From NCBI GenBank assembly GCA_937879875.1, contig CALFMN010000175.1, forward strand, positions 1 through 23,950: 23,950 bases of DNA, given 5' to 3'. The notes beneath the pieces are model-generated. The model was given only the letters and a program-made list of their open reading frames with translations, searched no databases and was not told where the DNA came from. Position numbers and translations under genes: made by a program. Shown in pieces: positions 15,809-22,322 of this stretch. Positions within the stretch are counted from its first letter, which is position 1. Each line of letters starts with the position of its first letter. Source of the stretch: an uncultured Chloroflexota bacterium. GTDB lineage: Bacteria > Chloroflexota > Dehalococcoidia > CAUJGQ01.

Positions 15809-16666
15809 CTATTCGTCGTCGTACGGCGAGACTTCGCCGTCGTCGTGCTCCTGCGTCTTCTGATAGTCGAGCAGGCGCACGTCGCCGGTCGTCTCCTGGC
15901 CGTCTCCGTCCGAATCCCAGCCCTCGCCGGCCTCGATCTCTTCGAGCACTTCCTCATCCTCGTCGTCGTAGCGCACGAGGCCTTCGCGGGTGTAGGGACG
16001 GGGCGTGCCGTCCAGCCCCGACGGCGGGAACGACGGCCGGCCGACCTGGCTGGGGTGCTGATACGTCTCTTTAATGATGATGCGGGCGCCGTCGTGCGTG
16101 AGCGCGGAGATGGCCGCGGCGTACTGGTTGCCGCCGTCCATGAAACGCAGCAAGCGCAGCGCCAGGCGCGGCTCGACCTGGCCGAGCAGCTCGCCGGCCG
16201 AATTGTCGGCGAAGAGTTGGTTGCCGTCGCGGCGCAGCAGCACACGCTCACCGGCGGTCATATGTCTGGTCGCCTCGCGCTGCGGGCGTACCAATGCCGT
16301 GACGCCGGATTTGCCGGTCTCTTCGACGAAGAGCTTGGGGTCAACGTAGTCGCGTGGCGCTGCCGGCGCGGGCGATTCGTCCTGCGCCTTCTGCTGCAGC
16401 GAGGCGTAGTTCTTGCGCGCGATCTGATTGGTTGGGTCGATCTGCAGGGCGCGGCCGTACGCCTCGCGCGCGTCGCGGTAGCGGCCGATCGCCATTAAGG
16501 CGCGGCCGAGGCGGTTGAAAGCGTCGCCGTCGCGGCCGCCCGTCAGCTCGATGATCTGCTGGTTGAGCTGAACCGCCTCGTCCCAGCGGCTCTGCAAGGC
16601 AGCCTTGATCGCCTGCTCGCTGCGCTGGCGGCGCAGGCGTGCGAGTTCGTCGGTTTGATAGACCAT
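15809..16666 (-). CDS. Tetratricopeptide-repeat protein with acidic C-terminus
   Basis: A 285-residue soluble protein. Residues 12-100 are helical repeats of TPR type (FNRLGRALMAIGRYRDAREA, YGRALQIDPTNQIARKNY), a protein-interaction fold. A middle domain of about 110-200 residues is not recognised. The last 70 residues are rich in Asp and Glu (YDDEDEEVLEEIEAGEG). AGGAA precedes the ATG. The promoter on the same strand is clear (16723-16695). The function is unknown; the insertion sequence lies just after its stop and leaves the gene intact. Confidence 0.8.
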   Translation of the reverse strand: MVYQTDELARLRRQRSEQAIKAALQSRWDEAVQLNQQIIELTGGRDGDAFNRLGRALMAIGRYRDAREAYGRALQIDPTNQIARKNYASLQQKAQDESPAPAAPRDYVDPKLFVEETGKSGVTALVRPQREATRHMTAGERVLLRRDGNQLFADNSAGELLGQVEPRLALRLLRFMDGGNQYAAAISALTHDGARIIIKETYQHPSQVGRPSFPPSGLDGTPRPYTREGLVRYDDEDEEVLEEIEAGEGWDSDGDGQETTGDVRLLDYQKTQEHDDGEVSPYDDE

Positions 16667-16694
16667 AGCGGGTTCCTACTCTGAAACTCCGCGC

Positions 16695-16723
16695 ATTGTA
16701 TGCGCTGGTTTTCGGGCTTTCAA
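16695..16723 (-). promoter_or_regulatory. Promoter of the TPR-protein gene
   Basis: Minus strand TTGAAA (16723-16718), a 17-bp spacer, TACAAT (16700-16695). The predicted start, near 16688, leaves a 22-nt leader to the ATG at 16666. An imperfect palindrome (TTTCGG..CCGAAA) overlaps the -35 area. Confidence 0.65.
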
Positions 16724-16798
16724 GCCGAAATTGAGCTACGTTCAACGGATTGTCTCACTCTTGTGAGCGCCTGCACAATCCCCTTCGGGTGCGTGGGG

Positions 16799-16827
16799 TT
16801 GACCGGCTCACAGCGCTGGGCTAGCAT
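16799..16827 (+). promoter_or_regulatory. Promoter of the tRNA cluster
   Basis: TTGACC (16799-16804), a 17-bp spacer and TAGCAT (16822-16827), with a predicted start about 18 nt before the mature tRNA-Val 5' end. The three tRNAs are spaced by 29 and 51 nt and are probably one transcript. Confidence 0.6.
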
Positions 16828-16852
16828 GAGTTCTTGCAGGCCAGCAGGCTGC

Positions 16853-16929
16853 GGGCGGCTAGCTCAGTTGGTTAGAGCGCTTCGTTCACACCGAAGAGGT
16901 CACTGGTTCGAGTCCAGTGTCGCCCACCA
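16853..16929 (+). tRNA. tRNA-Val (anticodon CAC)
   Basis: A full cloverleaf: acceptor GGGCGGC / GTCGCCC with one G-U pair, D arm TAGCTCAGTTGGTTAGAGC, anticodon stem CTTCG / CGAAG with loop TTCACAC, and T arm ACTGG-TTCGAGT-CCAGT. The terminal CCA is encoded (16927-16929). It reads GUG codons. Confidence 0.96.
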
Positions 16930-16958
16930 GCCGCCCGATTCGCCGGGCTGGCAAGCGA

Positions 16959-17043
16959 GCCGAAGTGGCGGAACCGGCAGACGCGCTACATTCAGGGTGT
17001 AGTGAGCTTTACGCTCGTGGGAGTTCAAATCTCCCCTTCGGCA
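16959..17043 (+). tRNA. tRNA-Leu (anticodon CAG)
   Basis: A class II tRNA with acceptor GCCGAAG / CTTCGGC, anticodon stem CTACA / TGTAG with loop TTCAGGG, a long variable arm (TGAGCTTTACGCTCG) and T arm GGGAG-TTCAAAT-CTCCC. The CCA is not encoded (ACCG follows). It reads CUG, expected to be abundant at this GC content. Confidence 0.95.
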
Positions 17044-17094
17044 CCGGTCCTGGGTTCTGGCTTCCATCATAGATGGGGCATCGCACGGAGACGT

Positions 17095-17168
17095 GCGCTC
17101 GTAGCTCAGTCGGATAGAGCGTCAGGTTGCGGACCTGAAGGTCGTGGGTTCGAGTCCCGCCGAGCGCG
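17095..17168 (+). tRNA. tRNA-Arg (anticodon GCG)
   Basis: Acceptor GCGCTCG / CGAGCGC, D arm TAGCTCAGTCGGATAGAGC, anticodon stem TCAGG / CCTGA with loop TTGCGGA, and T arm GTGGG-TTCGAGT-CCCGC with one T-G pair. Positions 34-36 are GCG, reading CGC directly instead of through inosine as the usual bacterial ACG anticodon does. The CCA is not encoded. Confidence 0.93.
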
Positions 17169-17253
17169 CCGCAGCAGGCAGACCCAGCACCCAGTACGGC
17201 GGCCGGCTGGCCGCCGTTTCTGATCGCGCCCAGATCTTCCCGGAGGCCAGCCG

Positions 17254-17595
17254 ATGAATGTCGAGTCGCCGCTGCCGGGCGAGCCGGGCGAGCGCTATCT
17301 CTCGCCCGGCGAGGTGGCAGGCCGCCTCTTGATTCGCCTCGAGAGCGTGATCGGCCTGATCACGGCAGGCCGGCTGCGCGCCGAGCCGGGCGGGCGCACG
17401 GGCTACCGCGTGCCCGAAAGCGCCCTCGCGGAGTTCCGCCAGACCGCCTACCGCCGCGAGGCCTTTCCCGGCGTGGACCACGGCCTGCACGCCTGGCCCA
17501 CCGACGCGCCGCAATCGAGCAACCTGCCCGTGCCTGCCCAAAACGCCGCCGAGAACGCGGCGCTGGCCCCGCGCTGGCCCTTCCCGCACGCGTAG
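17254..17595 (+). CDS. Small helix-turn-helix (excisionase/MerR-like) protein
   Basis: A 113-residue protein with a winged helix-turn-helix at residues 15-60 (YLSPGEVAGRLLIRLESVIGLITAGRLRA then a Gly-rich wing, GYRVPESALAEF), the pattern of excisionase-family DNA-binding domains. The rest is a Pro/Ala-rich tail without a visible fold. GGAGG lies 8 nt before the ATG. It sits directly after the tRNA cluster. No integrase is adjacent, so it is more likely a chromosomal DNA-binding protein than a phage excisionase. The following 210 bp (17596-17805) hold no supported gene. Confidence 0.75.
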   Translation: MNVESPLPGEPGERYLSPGEVAGRLLIRLESVIGLITAGRLRAEPGGRTGYRVPESALAEFRQTAYRREAFPGVDHGLHAWPTDAPQSSNLPVPAQNAAENAALAPRWPFPHA

Positions 17596-17805
17596 AGCCG
17601 GCGCGTTGCACCTGCGGATCGCACGAGCAAGCCTGGCCGGCTACCTCGCTCAGGGCGAGCCGGACTGCCCGCAGTGCCGGCTCGATCTCGGCGCGGAGCA
17701 TGCTGGCCGCCAGTTGGGCAAATCGTTTGCACCGCGTCCGCACTCGGCCGGCTCAAGTCGATCAGCGGGCCTTGGAACGGCGGACGAGCGCCGATCAGAT
17801 ACGTC

Positions 17806-18564
17806 CTAACCGGGTTTACCTGCCAGGAACAGCAGCACAGCCGACTGCGCCGCACCGGTGCGGGCGTTGCGGAAGCGGTCGAGCACCGTAGCGGGAGCGA
17901 AGCCGGCAGCAGCGACAGCGGCCAGAAGGTCCCCTTCTGGTTCAGCGCCGCCGATTCAGCGAAACCAGTCGTCCAGGCTGTGCCCTTCGTCCGGCGGCAG
18001 CGGACTGGTGAGAATAATCTCGGCCGCGACCAGCCGGCCGCCCGGCTTCAGCACCCGGAAGGCCTCGCTGAGCAGCATCGCCTTGTCGGGATTGAGGTTG
18101 AAGATGCCGTTGACGATGACCGCGTCGGCGCTGGCATTCGCCGGTGGCAGGCAGTGACCGTCGCTCAGCCGTGCCTCGACCCAGGGCATGGCGGCTGCCG
18201 TGAACGACCGTTGGGCGCGGGCGATCATCGCCGGCGCGAAATCGATGCCGATCACGCGGCCGCCCGGCCCAACCCGTGTCCCGGCGAAGAGGCTGTCCAG
18301 TCCGGCGCCGCAGCCCAGGTCGACGACCGTTTCGCCCGCGGCCAGCCCGGCGTGCGGCACCGGACAGGCGACGCCGGCGAAGGCGTCCGCGGCCTCACGT
18401 GGCAGGCCGGCCAGCAGATCGGCTGGATAGCCCACCGCCTCCGCGAACTCCCGCCCGACGGGAAAGGTGAAGTCCTGGCTCGGGTTGGCCGCGACTTGGC
18501 CGTAGCGATCGCGGACCGCCGCTTCGACTGCTTCAGCCGTCAGGCCACCGGGAAGCCGTGGCAT
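17806..18564 (-). CDS. ArsM-like SAM methyltransferase, probable selenoprotein (Sec203 at TGA 17958-17956)
   Basis: Read with the internal TGA as selenocysteine this is a 252-residue class I methyltransferase of the ArsM/UbiE type. Motif I is DLGCGAGLDS, followed by GRVIGIDFAPAM, the post-motif NGIFNLNPDK and FRVLKPGGRLVAAEI. A standard gene call would stop at the TGA after DDWFR. The same frame continues for 49 codons as IGGAEPEGDLLAAVAAAGF and onward to TAG. This matches the C-terminus of the neighbouring paralogue and the CxGGA segment of ArsM enzymes, where a conserved Cys stands at the TGA position. A perfect 8-bp hairpin begins 16 nt after the TGA. The other two arsenic-binding Cys positions are not conserved (NCVINL-type motif reads NGIFNL). 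AGGAGG lies 10 nt before the ATG. The substrate is unknown. Confidence 0.82.
17922..17940 (-). promoter_or_regulatory. Candidate bacterial SECIS hairpin of the downstream methyltransferase
   Basis: Immediately 3' of the TGA at 17958-17956, CCAGAAGG pairs perfectly with CCTTCTGG around the loop GGA. Counting from the base after TGA, the loop occupies +24 to +26 and begins with G. Bacterial SECIS elements need a short stem with a G early in the apical loop at about this distance. Confidence 0.75.
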
Positions 18565-18674
18565 CTGATCGTCGCCTCCTCGCACTTTGCAGATGGACAG
18601 ATGCAGTCAAATCCAGCTCGCGACCCCGCTCTGGACATGGAACGGCGTCTGACGGCCGGTTTTGCTACCATGTC

Positions 18675-19448
18675 TTAGCCGGGCTTGCGGGCGCGAAACG
18701 TCACCCCGCGGGTCTCGAACTCGCGGGCGTCGGACTCGTGGGGCGAACCGGAAAAGACATCGATGAACTCGCCGAGTTCAACGTCGACAAAGCCCGCCTC
18801 GCGCACCACGGCCGTGTACTCCTCGACGAGGAGCGCGCCGGCGATTCAGCCGGTCCAGAGGTCGATCTCCGCGCGGGCTTCGTCTGGGACGGGAAGCTGC
18901 ACCATCACGTCGGCGATCTGCAGGCGGCCTCCGGGCTTGAGCACGCGCAGCAGCTCGCGGTAGACGGCGGCCTTGTCCGGGCAGAGGTTGATCACGCCGT
19001 TACTGATGACCACGTCGGTGGAAGCGTCCGTCAGCGGGAGCTGTTCCGCTCGCCCCTCGCGAAACTCCAACCAGGTCAGCCCCGCGTCTGCCGCTGCTGC
19101 GCGCGCGACCGCCAGCATGGCCGGCGTCATATCGACCCCGATCACGCGGCCCCGCAGGCCGACCTGACGAGCCGCGTGTTGCGCGTCGAAGCCGGCGCCC
19201 GAGCCGACATCCAGCACCACGGCGCCGGCGGGCAGTGGACCGAGCGCAAACGGATTGCCGACGCCGGCGAAGCGTTCGACAGCCGCCCGCGGCACGGCGG
19301 CGATCCACGCCTCCGGGTACGCGAGCATCTGCGCCAGCGGCCGGCCCGTATGAAAATGGAACCCGCGCTCGGGGGCCGTTGCGACCTCGGTGTACTTTGC
19401 CTGCACGGCGCAGGCGAGCGCCTCGGTATCCAGAGCTGGCACAACCAT
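18675..19448 (-). CDS. ArsM-like SAM methyltransferase, probable selenoprotein (Sec201 at TGA 18848-18846)
   Basis: Read with TGA as selenocysteine this is a 257-residue ArsM-type methyltransferase. It shows motif I DVGSGAGFDA, GRVIGVDMTPAMLAVAR, SNGVINLCPDK and LRVLKPGGRLQIADV. A normal call stops after IDLWTG. The frame continues through IAGALLVEEYTAVVREAGF and a further 37 codons (including TRGVTFRARKPG) to TAA, matching the usual C-terminal part of ArsM proteins (..WTGCIAGAL..). Two of the three As(III)-binding Cys positions are replaced (GCGNP reads GVGNP, NCVINL reads NGVINL). A hairpin with a GTC loop follows the TGA. The ATG at 19448 has AAAGG 8 nt upstream. It precedes the second methyltransferase by 110 bp on the same strand and is divergent from a LysR gene. 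Confidence 0.84.
18819..18833 (-). promoter_or_regulatory. Candidate bacterial SECIS hairpin of the upstream methyltransferase
   Basis: After the TGA at 18848-18846, CTCCTC pairs with GAGGAG around loop GTC, with an extra G-U pair possible below. The loop lies at +19 to +21 from the TGA and begins with GT. The stem is shorter than in the other gene but perfect. Confidence 0.65.
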
Positions 19449-19497
19449 GGCAGTGGCCTTTCACCGCGGCCCCTTCTCGCTGGAGCACTTCCAGCCA

Positions 19498-19520
19498 ACC
19501 ACAGCGCTATCATGCGTGGT
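19498..19520. promoter_or_regulatory. Candidate LysR operator dyad between divergent genes
   Basis: ACCAC (19498-19502) and GTGGT (19516-19520) form a perfect 5-bp dyad with 13 bp between them, in the 109-bp gap separating the methyltransferase operon from the LysR gene. Three GGCAT units at 19532, 19541 and 19548 lie next to it. LysR-type sites commonly sit in such divergent gaps. Confidence 0.4.
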
Positions 19521-19557
19521 AGGGCGTTTGAGGCATCAAAGGCATGAGGCATGGCGC

Positions 19558-20469
19558 ATGACTGAGCTGACACTGCGTCAGTTGGAGATGTTCTGCACGG
19601 TTGCCCGACTGGGGAGCTTTACGCGGGCGGCAGAGGCAGGCAACGTCGGGCAGCCGGCGGTATCCCAGCATGTCGCGGCGCTAGAGCGGCTGTTGGGTGT
19701 GCCCCTCGTCGTCCGCGTCGGCCGGGGCGTACGCCTGACGGAGGCCGGGCAACTGGTTGCCGACTACGGTGCGCGCATCGTGCGCCTCACGCAGCAGCTT
19801 CACGAAGGTATCGGCGGTCTGAAGGGACTGGCGACCGGGCGGCTGGTGGTGGGCGCCGGCCAGACGCCGGGCGACTACATCCTGCCGGCGATGCTCGGCG
19901 CGTTTCAACGGCAATACCCGGGCATCAGCATTGAGCTGGAGATCGCCGACACCCGCCGCGTGGTTGAATGGCTCCTGCGGCATACGTACGATCTCGGCTT
20001 CATCGGCGACCGGGTTGAGCATCCCGATCTGGCGCTCGAACCGTTCGTCGAAGACCGCGTCGTGCTCTTCACCGCGCCACGGCATCCGTTGACGCGGCGG
20101 CGCGAAGTCGCTCTGGCCGAAGTCATCGCGGCCGGGCTGATCGTACGCGAGCCCGGAAGTGCCACGCGCGCGACCGGCGAACGGGCGCTGCGCGCCGCCG
20201 GCCTTGAGCCGCGGTTTGCGATGGAGCTGGGGAGTAACGAGGCGGTCAAGCGTGCGGTTCTGGCCGGCCTCGGCGTCGGCCTGCTGTCGCGCTACGCGCT
20301 GGAGGTCGAAGCACGGGCAGGGTTGCTCAGCGTGCTGCCCGTGCCGGCCTTCGAGGGGCGGCGGTGGCTCTACATCGCACGCAATCGCGAGGCGCCGCTT
20401 ACCAGCGCACAGGTCGCCTTCCTGACGATGGCCCGACAGCTAGCCGCCGGAACATCCGCTCGCCGCTGA
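19558..20469 (+). CDS. LysR-family transcriptional regulator
   Basis: A 303-residue regulator. The N-terminal winged helix-turn-helix is at 3-62 (LTLRQLEMFCTVARLGSFTRAAE, QPAVSQHVAALERLLGVPLV). The C-terminal two-lobe effector domain begins near 90 (GRLVVGAGQTPGDYILPAML) and resembles CysB/CysL/CbbR-like sensors. The start at 19558 is chosen because the HTH begins there; upstream in-frame codons overlap the divergent promoter region. Its position, head-to-head with the two methyltransferase genes, suggests that it regulates them and itself in response to an unknown ligand. Confidence 0.93.
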   Translation: MTELTLRQLEMFCTVARLGSFTRAAEAGNVGQPAVSQHVAALERLLGVPLVVRVGRGVRLTEAGQLVADYGARIVRLTQQLHEGIGGLKGLATGRLVVGAGQTPGDYILPAMLGAFQRQYPGISIELEIADTRRVVEWLLRHTYDLGFIGDRVEHPDLALEPFVEDRVVLFTAPRHPLTRRREVALAEVIAAGLIVREPGSATRATGERALRAAGLEPRFAMELGSNEAVKRAVLAGLGVGLLSRYALEVEARAGLLSVLPVPAFEGRRWLYIARNREAPLTSAQVAFLTMARQLAAGTSARR

Positions 20470-20576
20470 CGATCCGCGGCGCCGCATGGCGCTGAACGCG
20501 CCTCTGAGCCGTGAGGCCGGTTGACCGCGCTGCTGCAGCCAATCTGACAGCGGCGGCCGGATGTGGCATAAGGCGG

Positions 20577-20606
20577 TTGACGCCGGTGCCGCACCCGTGC
20601 TGTAAT
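20577..20606 (+). promoter_or_regulatory. Promoter and possible operator of the ArsR operon
   Basis: TTGACG (20577-20582), an 18-bp spacer, TGTAAT (20601-20606). An imperfect dyad (ATTAACC / GGTTGAAT, 20604-20622) covers the -10 to start region, where an autoregulating ArsR protein would bind. The predicted transcription start lies about 10-15 nt before the first ATG. Confidence 0.55.
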
Positions 20607-20621
20607 TAACCAGACGGTTGA

Positions 20622-20981
20622 ATGCAGATGTCGCCTGATCGCCTCACCAGCACGTTATCGGCCCTCGCCGATCCCACGCGCCGCGCGATCCTGACGCGGC
20701 TCGCGTCCGGGGAAGCGACGGTCTCGGAGCTTGCCGCGCCGTTTGCGATGAGCCTGCCCGCCGTCTCCAAGCATATCAAGGTGCTGCAGCGCGCCGGGCT
20801 CATCGAGCAAGGCCGTCAGGCGCAGTGGCGGCCCTGCCGGCTCCAGGCAGGCCCGCTCCAGGACGTCGCCGCCTGGGTGGAGCAGTACCGCCGCTTTTGG
20901 GAGGAAACCTTCGACCGCCTGGACGACTACCTGCGTGACCTGCAAACACAGGAGAAGGATCATGGCCGCAGAACGACGTAG
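20622..20981 (+). CDS. ArsR-family winged-helix repressor
   Basis: A 119-residue regulator with the ArsR fold: LSALADPTRRAILTRLASGEATVSELA at 9-35, recognition helix MSLPAVSKHIKVLQRAGLI at 43-61. No CxC metal site is present, so it belongs to the non-metal ArsR branch typically linked with AHSA1/SRPBCC genes. ATG codons at 20622 and 20628 are both possible; there is no strong ribosome binding site and the leader is very short. It overlaps the next gene by 20 bp, indicating translational coupling. Confidence 0.92.
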   Translation: MQMSPDRLTSTLSALADPTRRAILTRLASGEATVSELAAPFAMSLPAVSKHIKVLQRAGLIEQGRQAQWRPCRLQAGPLQDVAAWVEQYRRFWEETFDRLDDYLRDLQTQEKDHGRRTT

Positions 20982-21495
20982 CACCGATACCGCCTCCGAG
21001 TCGACGCCCGCGGCGGTGCGGGAGCTGGTCATTGAGCGCAGCTTCGACGCGCCGCGTGAGCTCGTGTTCAAGGCCTGGACGGAGCCCGAGCGCCTTATGC
21101 GCTGGTGGGGGCCGAAAGGCTTCACGACGCTGAACTGCACGATCGATCTTCGTCCTGGGGGCGTCATGCACTTCTGCATGCGATCGCCCGACGGCCAGGA
21201 CATCTGGTGCAAGGGCGTCTATCAGGAAATCGTTGCGCCCGAGCGCATCGTCTGCACCAGTTGCTTTTCGGATGCGGAGGGCAATCTGGTTCAGCCGACG
21301 CACTACGGCCTGAGCGCCGACTGGCCGGCAGAGACGCTGATGTCGGTGACGTTCGACGAGCAGGACGGCAAGACGAAGCTCACCTTGCGGCAGGCCGGCG
21401 TCCCGATGACTCCGGAGCGCAGCGGGGCCGTGCAGGGCTGGACCGAATCCTTCGACCGCCTCGCCGCATACGTGGCAGCAGAAGCGCCCGCATGA
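20962..21495 (+). CDS. SRPBCC/AHSA1-family protein
   Basis: A 177-residue protein of the START-like/Aha1 C-terminal fold, with the typical opening LVIERSFDAPRELVFKAWTEPERLMRWWGPKGF and the closing GWTESFDRLAAYVA. Such proteins bind small hydrophobic molecules; the exact ligand is unknown. The ATG at 20962 lies inside the end of the ArsR gene, with GGAGAAGG before it. ArsR plus AHSA1 pairs are a common arrangement in which the repressor controls the binding protein. Confidence 0.92.
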   Translation: MAAERRSTDTASESTPAAVRELVIERSFDAPRELVFKAWTEPERLMRWWGPKGFTTLNCTIDLRPGGVMHFCMRSPDGQDIWCKGVYQEIVAPERIVCTSCFSDAEGNLVQPTHYGLSADWPAETLMSVTFDEQDGKTKLTLRQAGVPMTPERSGAVQGWTESFDRLAAYVAAEAPA

Positions 21496-21577
21496 GGGAC
21501 GATCGGGGCCGAGCAACGAAAGCGCAAGAGAGCGGACACTAAACAGCGGAAACAGTGGGAACAGTAGAGGAAGCGCC

Positions 21578-22153
21578 ATGCGGAAAGTTGTTGTATCCGA
21601 GTTCGTGACACTGGACGGTGTGATGGAAGATCCGGGCGGCGGCGAAAAGTTCGAGCACGGCGGTTGGAGCTTCAAATTCTGGAGCGACGAAGCGGCGAAG
21701 TTCAAGTTCGATGAACTGTTTGCGAGCGACGCTTTGCTGCTGGGACGGGTGACGTACCAGGGCTTCGCCGCCGCCTGGCCCTCCATGAAGGATGAGTTCG
21801 CCGATCGAATGAACAGCCTGCCCAAGTACGTTGTTTCGACGACCTTGAACGAGGTTGAGTGGAACAACTCAAGGCTGATCAAGGGAAATGTTGCGGAAGA
21901 GGTGTCAAAGCTGAAGCAGCAGCCCGGCCAGGACATTCTGGTCGGCGGCAGCCGCACGCTTGTGCAGACGCTGATGCAGCACGACCTGATCGATGAGTAT
22001 CGGCTCATGGTCCATCCTGTTGTCCTGGGGAGCGGTAAGCGGCTCTTCGGCGACGGGGCCGCTGCAAAGACCCTGCGGCTTGGAGACACAAAGACGTACA
22101 GCTCGGGCGTCGTTGTTCTCACCTATGAGCCTGGCAAAAGCGAGCCTGAATGA
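21578..22153 (+). CDS. Dihydrofolate-reductase-fold protein (RibD C-terminal type)
   Basis: A 191-residue protein of the DHFR-like family that includes YwjB/YyaP and the RibD reductase domain. It opens RKVVVSEFVTLDGVMEDPGG and has LLGRVTYQGFAAAWP, ILVGGSRTLVQTLMQHDLIDEYRLMVHPVVLGSGKRLF, the usual NADPH-binding and core strand elements. Its substrate is unknown. AGAGGAA lies before the ATG. It is the third gene of the ArsR-AHSA1 unit, 82 bp downstream. Confidence 0.93.
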   Translation: MRKVVVSEFVTLDGVMEDPGGGEKFEHGGWSFKFWSDEAAKFKFDELFASDALLLGRVTYQGFAAAWPSMKDEFADRMNSLPKYVVSTTLNEVEWNNSRLIKGNVAEEVSKLKQQPGQDILVGGSRTLVQTLMQHDLIDEYRLMVHPVVLGSGKRLFGDGAAAKTLRLGDTKTYSSGVVVLTYEPGKSEPE

Positions 22154-22250
22154 CAGCGCGTAGCGCACGCTCGGGCGGCCGGCTGAGACGGGATGGCGGG
22201 AACAGCCTGAGTCTCGCACCACGGGCGTCTGCAAGACAGGAGCAGAGACG

Positions 22251-22274
22251 CGGCGCTCCAGAATCGGAGCGCCG
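22251..22274. terminator. Perfect 9-bp stem-loop, possible terminator
   Basis: CGGCGCTCC (22251-22259), loop AGAATC, GGAGCGCCG (22266-22274). It lies about 100 bp after the DHFR-like gene and 50 bp before the next gene. No T-run follows, so intrinsic termination is uncertain. Confidence 0.4.
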
Positions 22275-22322
22275 TGATCTGCCGCGGCCCGATCGGGGTG
22301 CGGATGGGAAAGGCGATGCGTG

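Noticed and set aside
17596..17805. Possible small genes between the HTH gene and the methyltransferase (either strand)
   Set aside because: Translations are Arg/Pro/Ser-rich without motifs or ribosome binding sites.
17806..19448. Both methyltransferases as simple pseudogenes with premature stops
   Set aside because: The TGA occurs at the same conserved Cys column in both, no other disruption is present, and both have a suitable hairpin. Decay would not target one codon twice.
18558..19547. 329-codon open frame on the + strand
   Set aside because: It is antisense to the upstream methyltransferase and part of the second; the minus-strand proteins carry the SAM-binding motifs.
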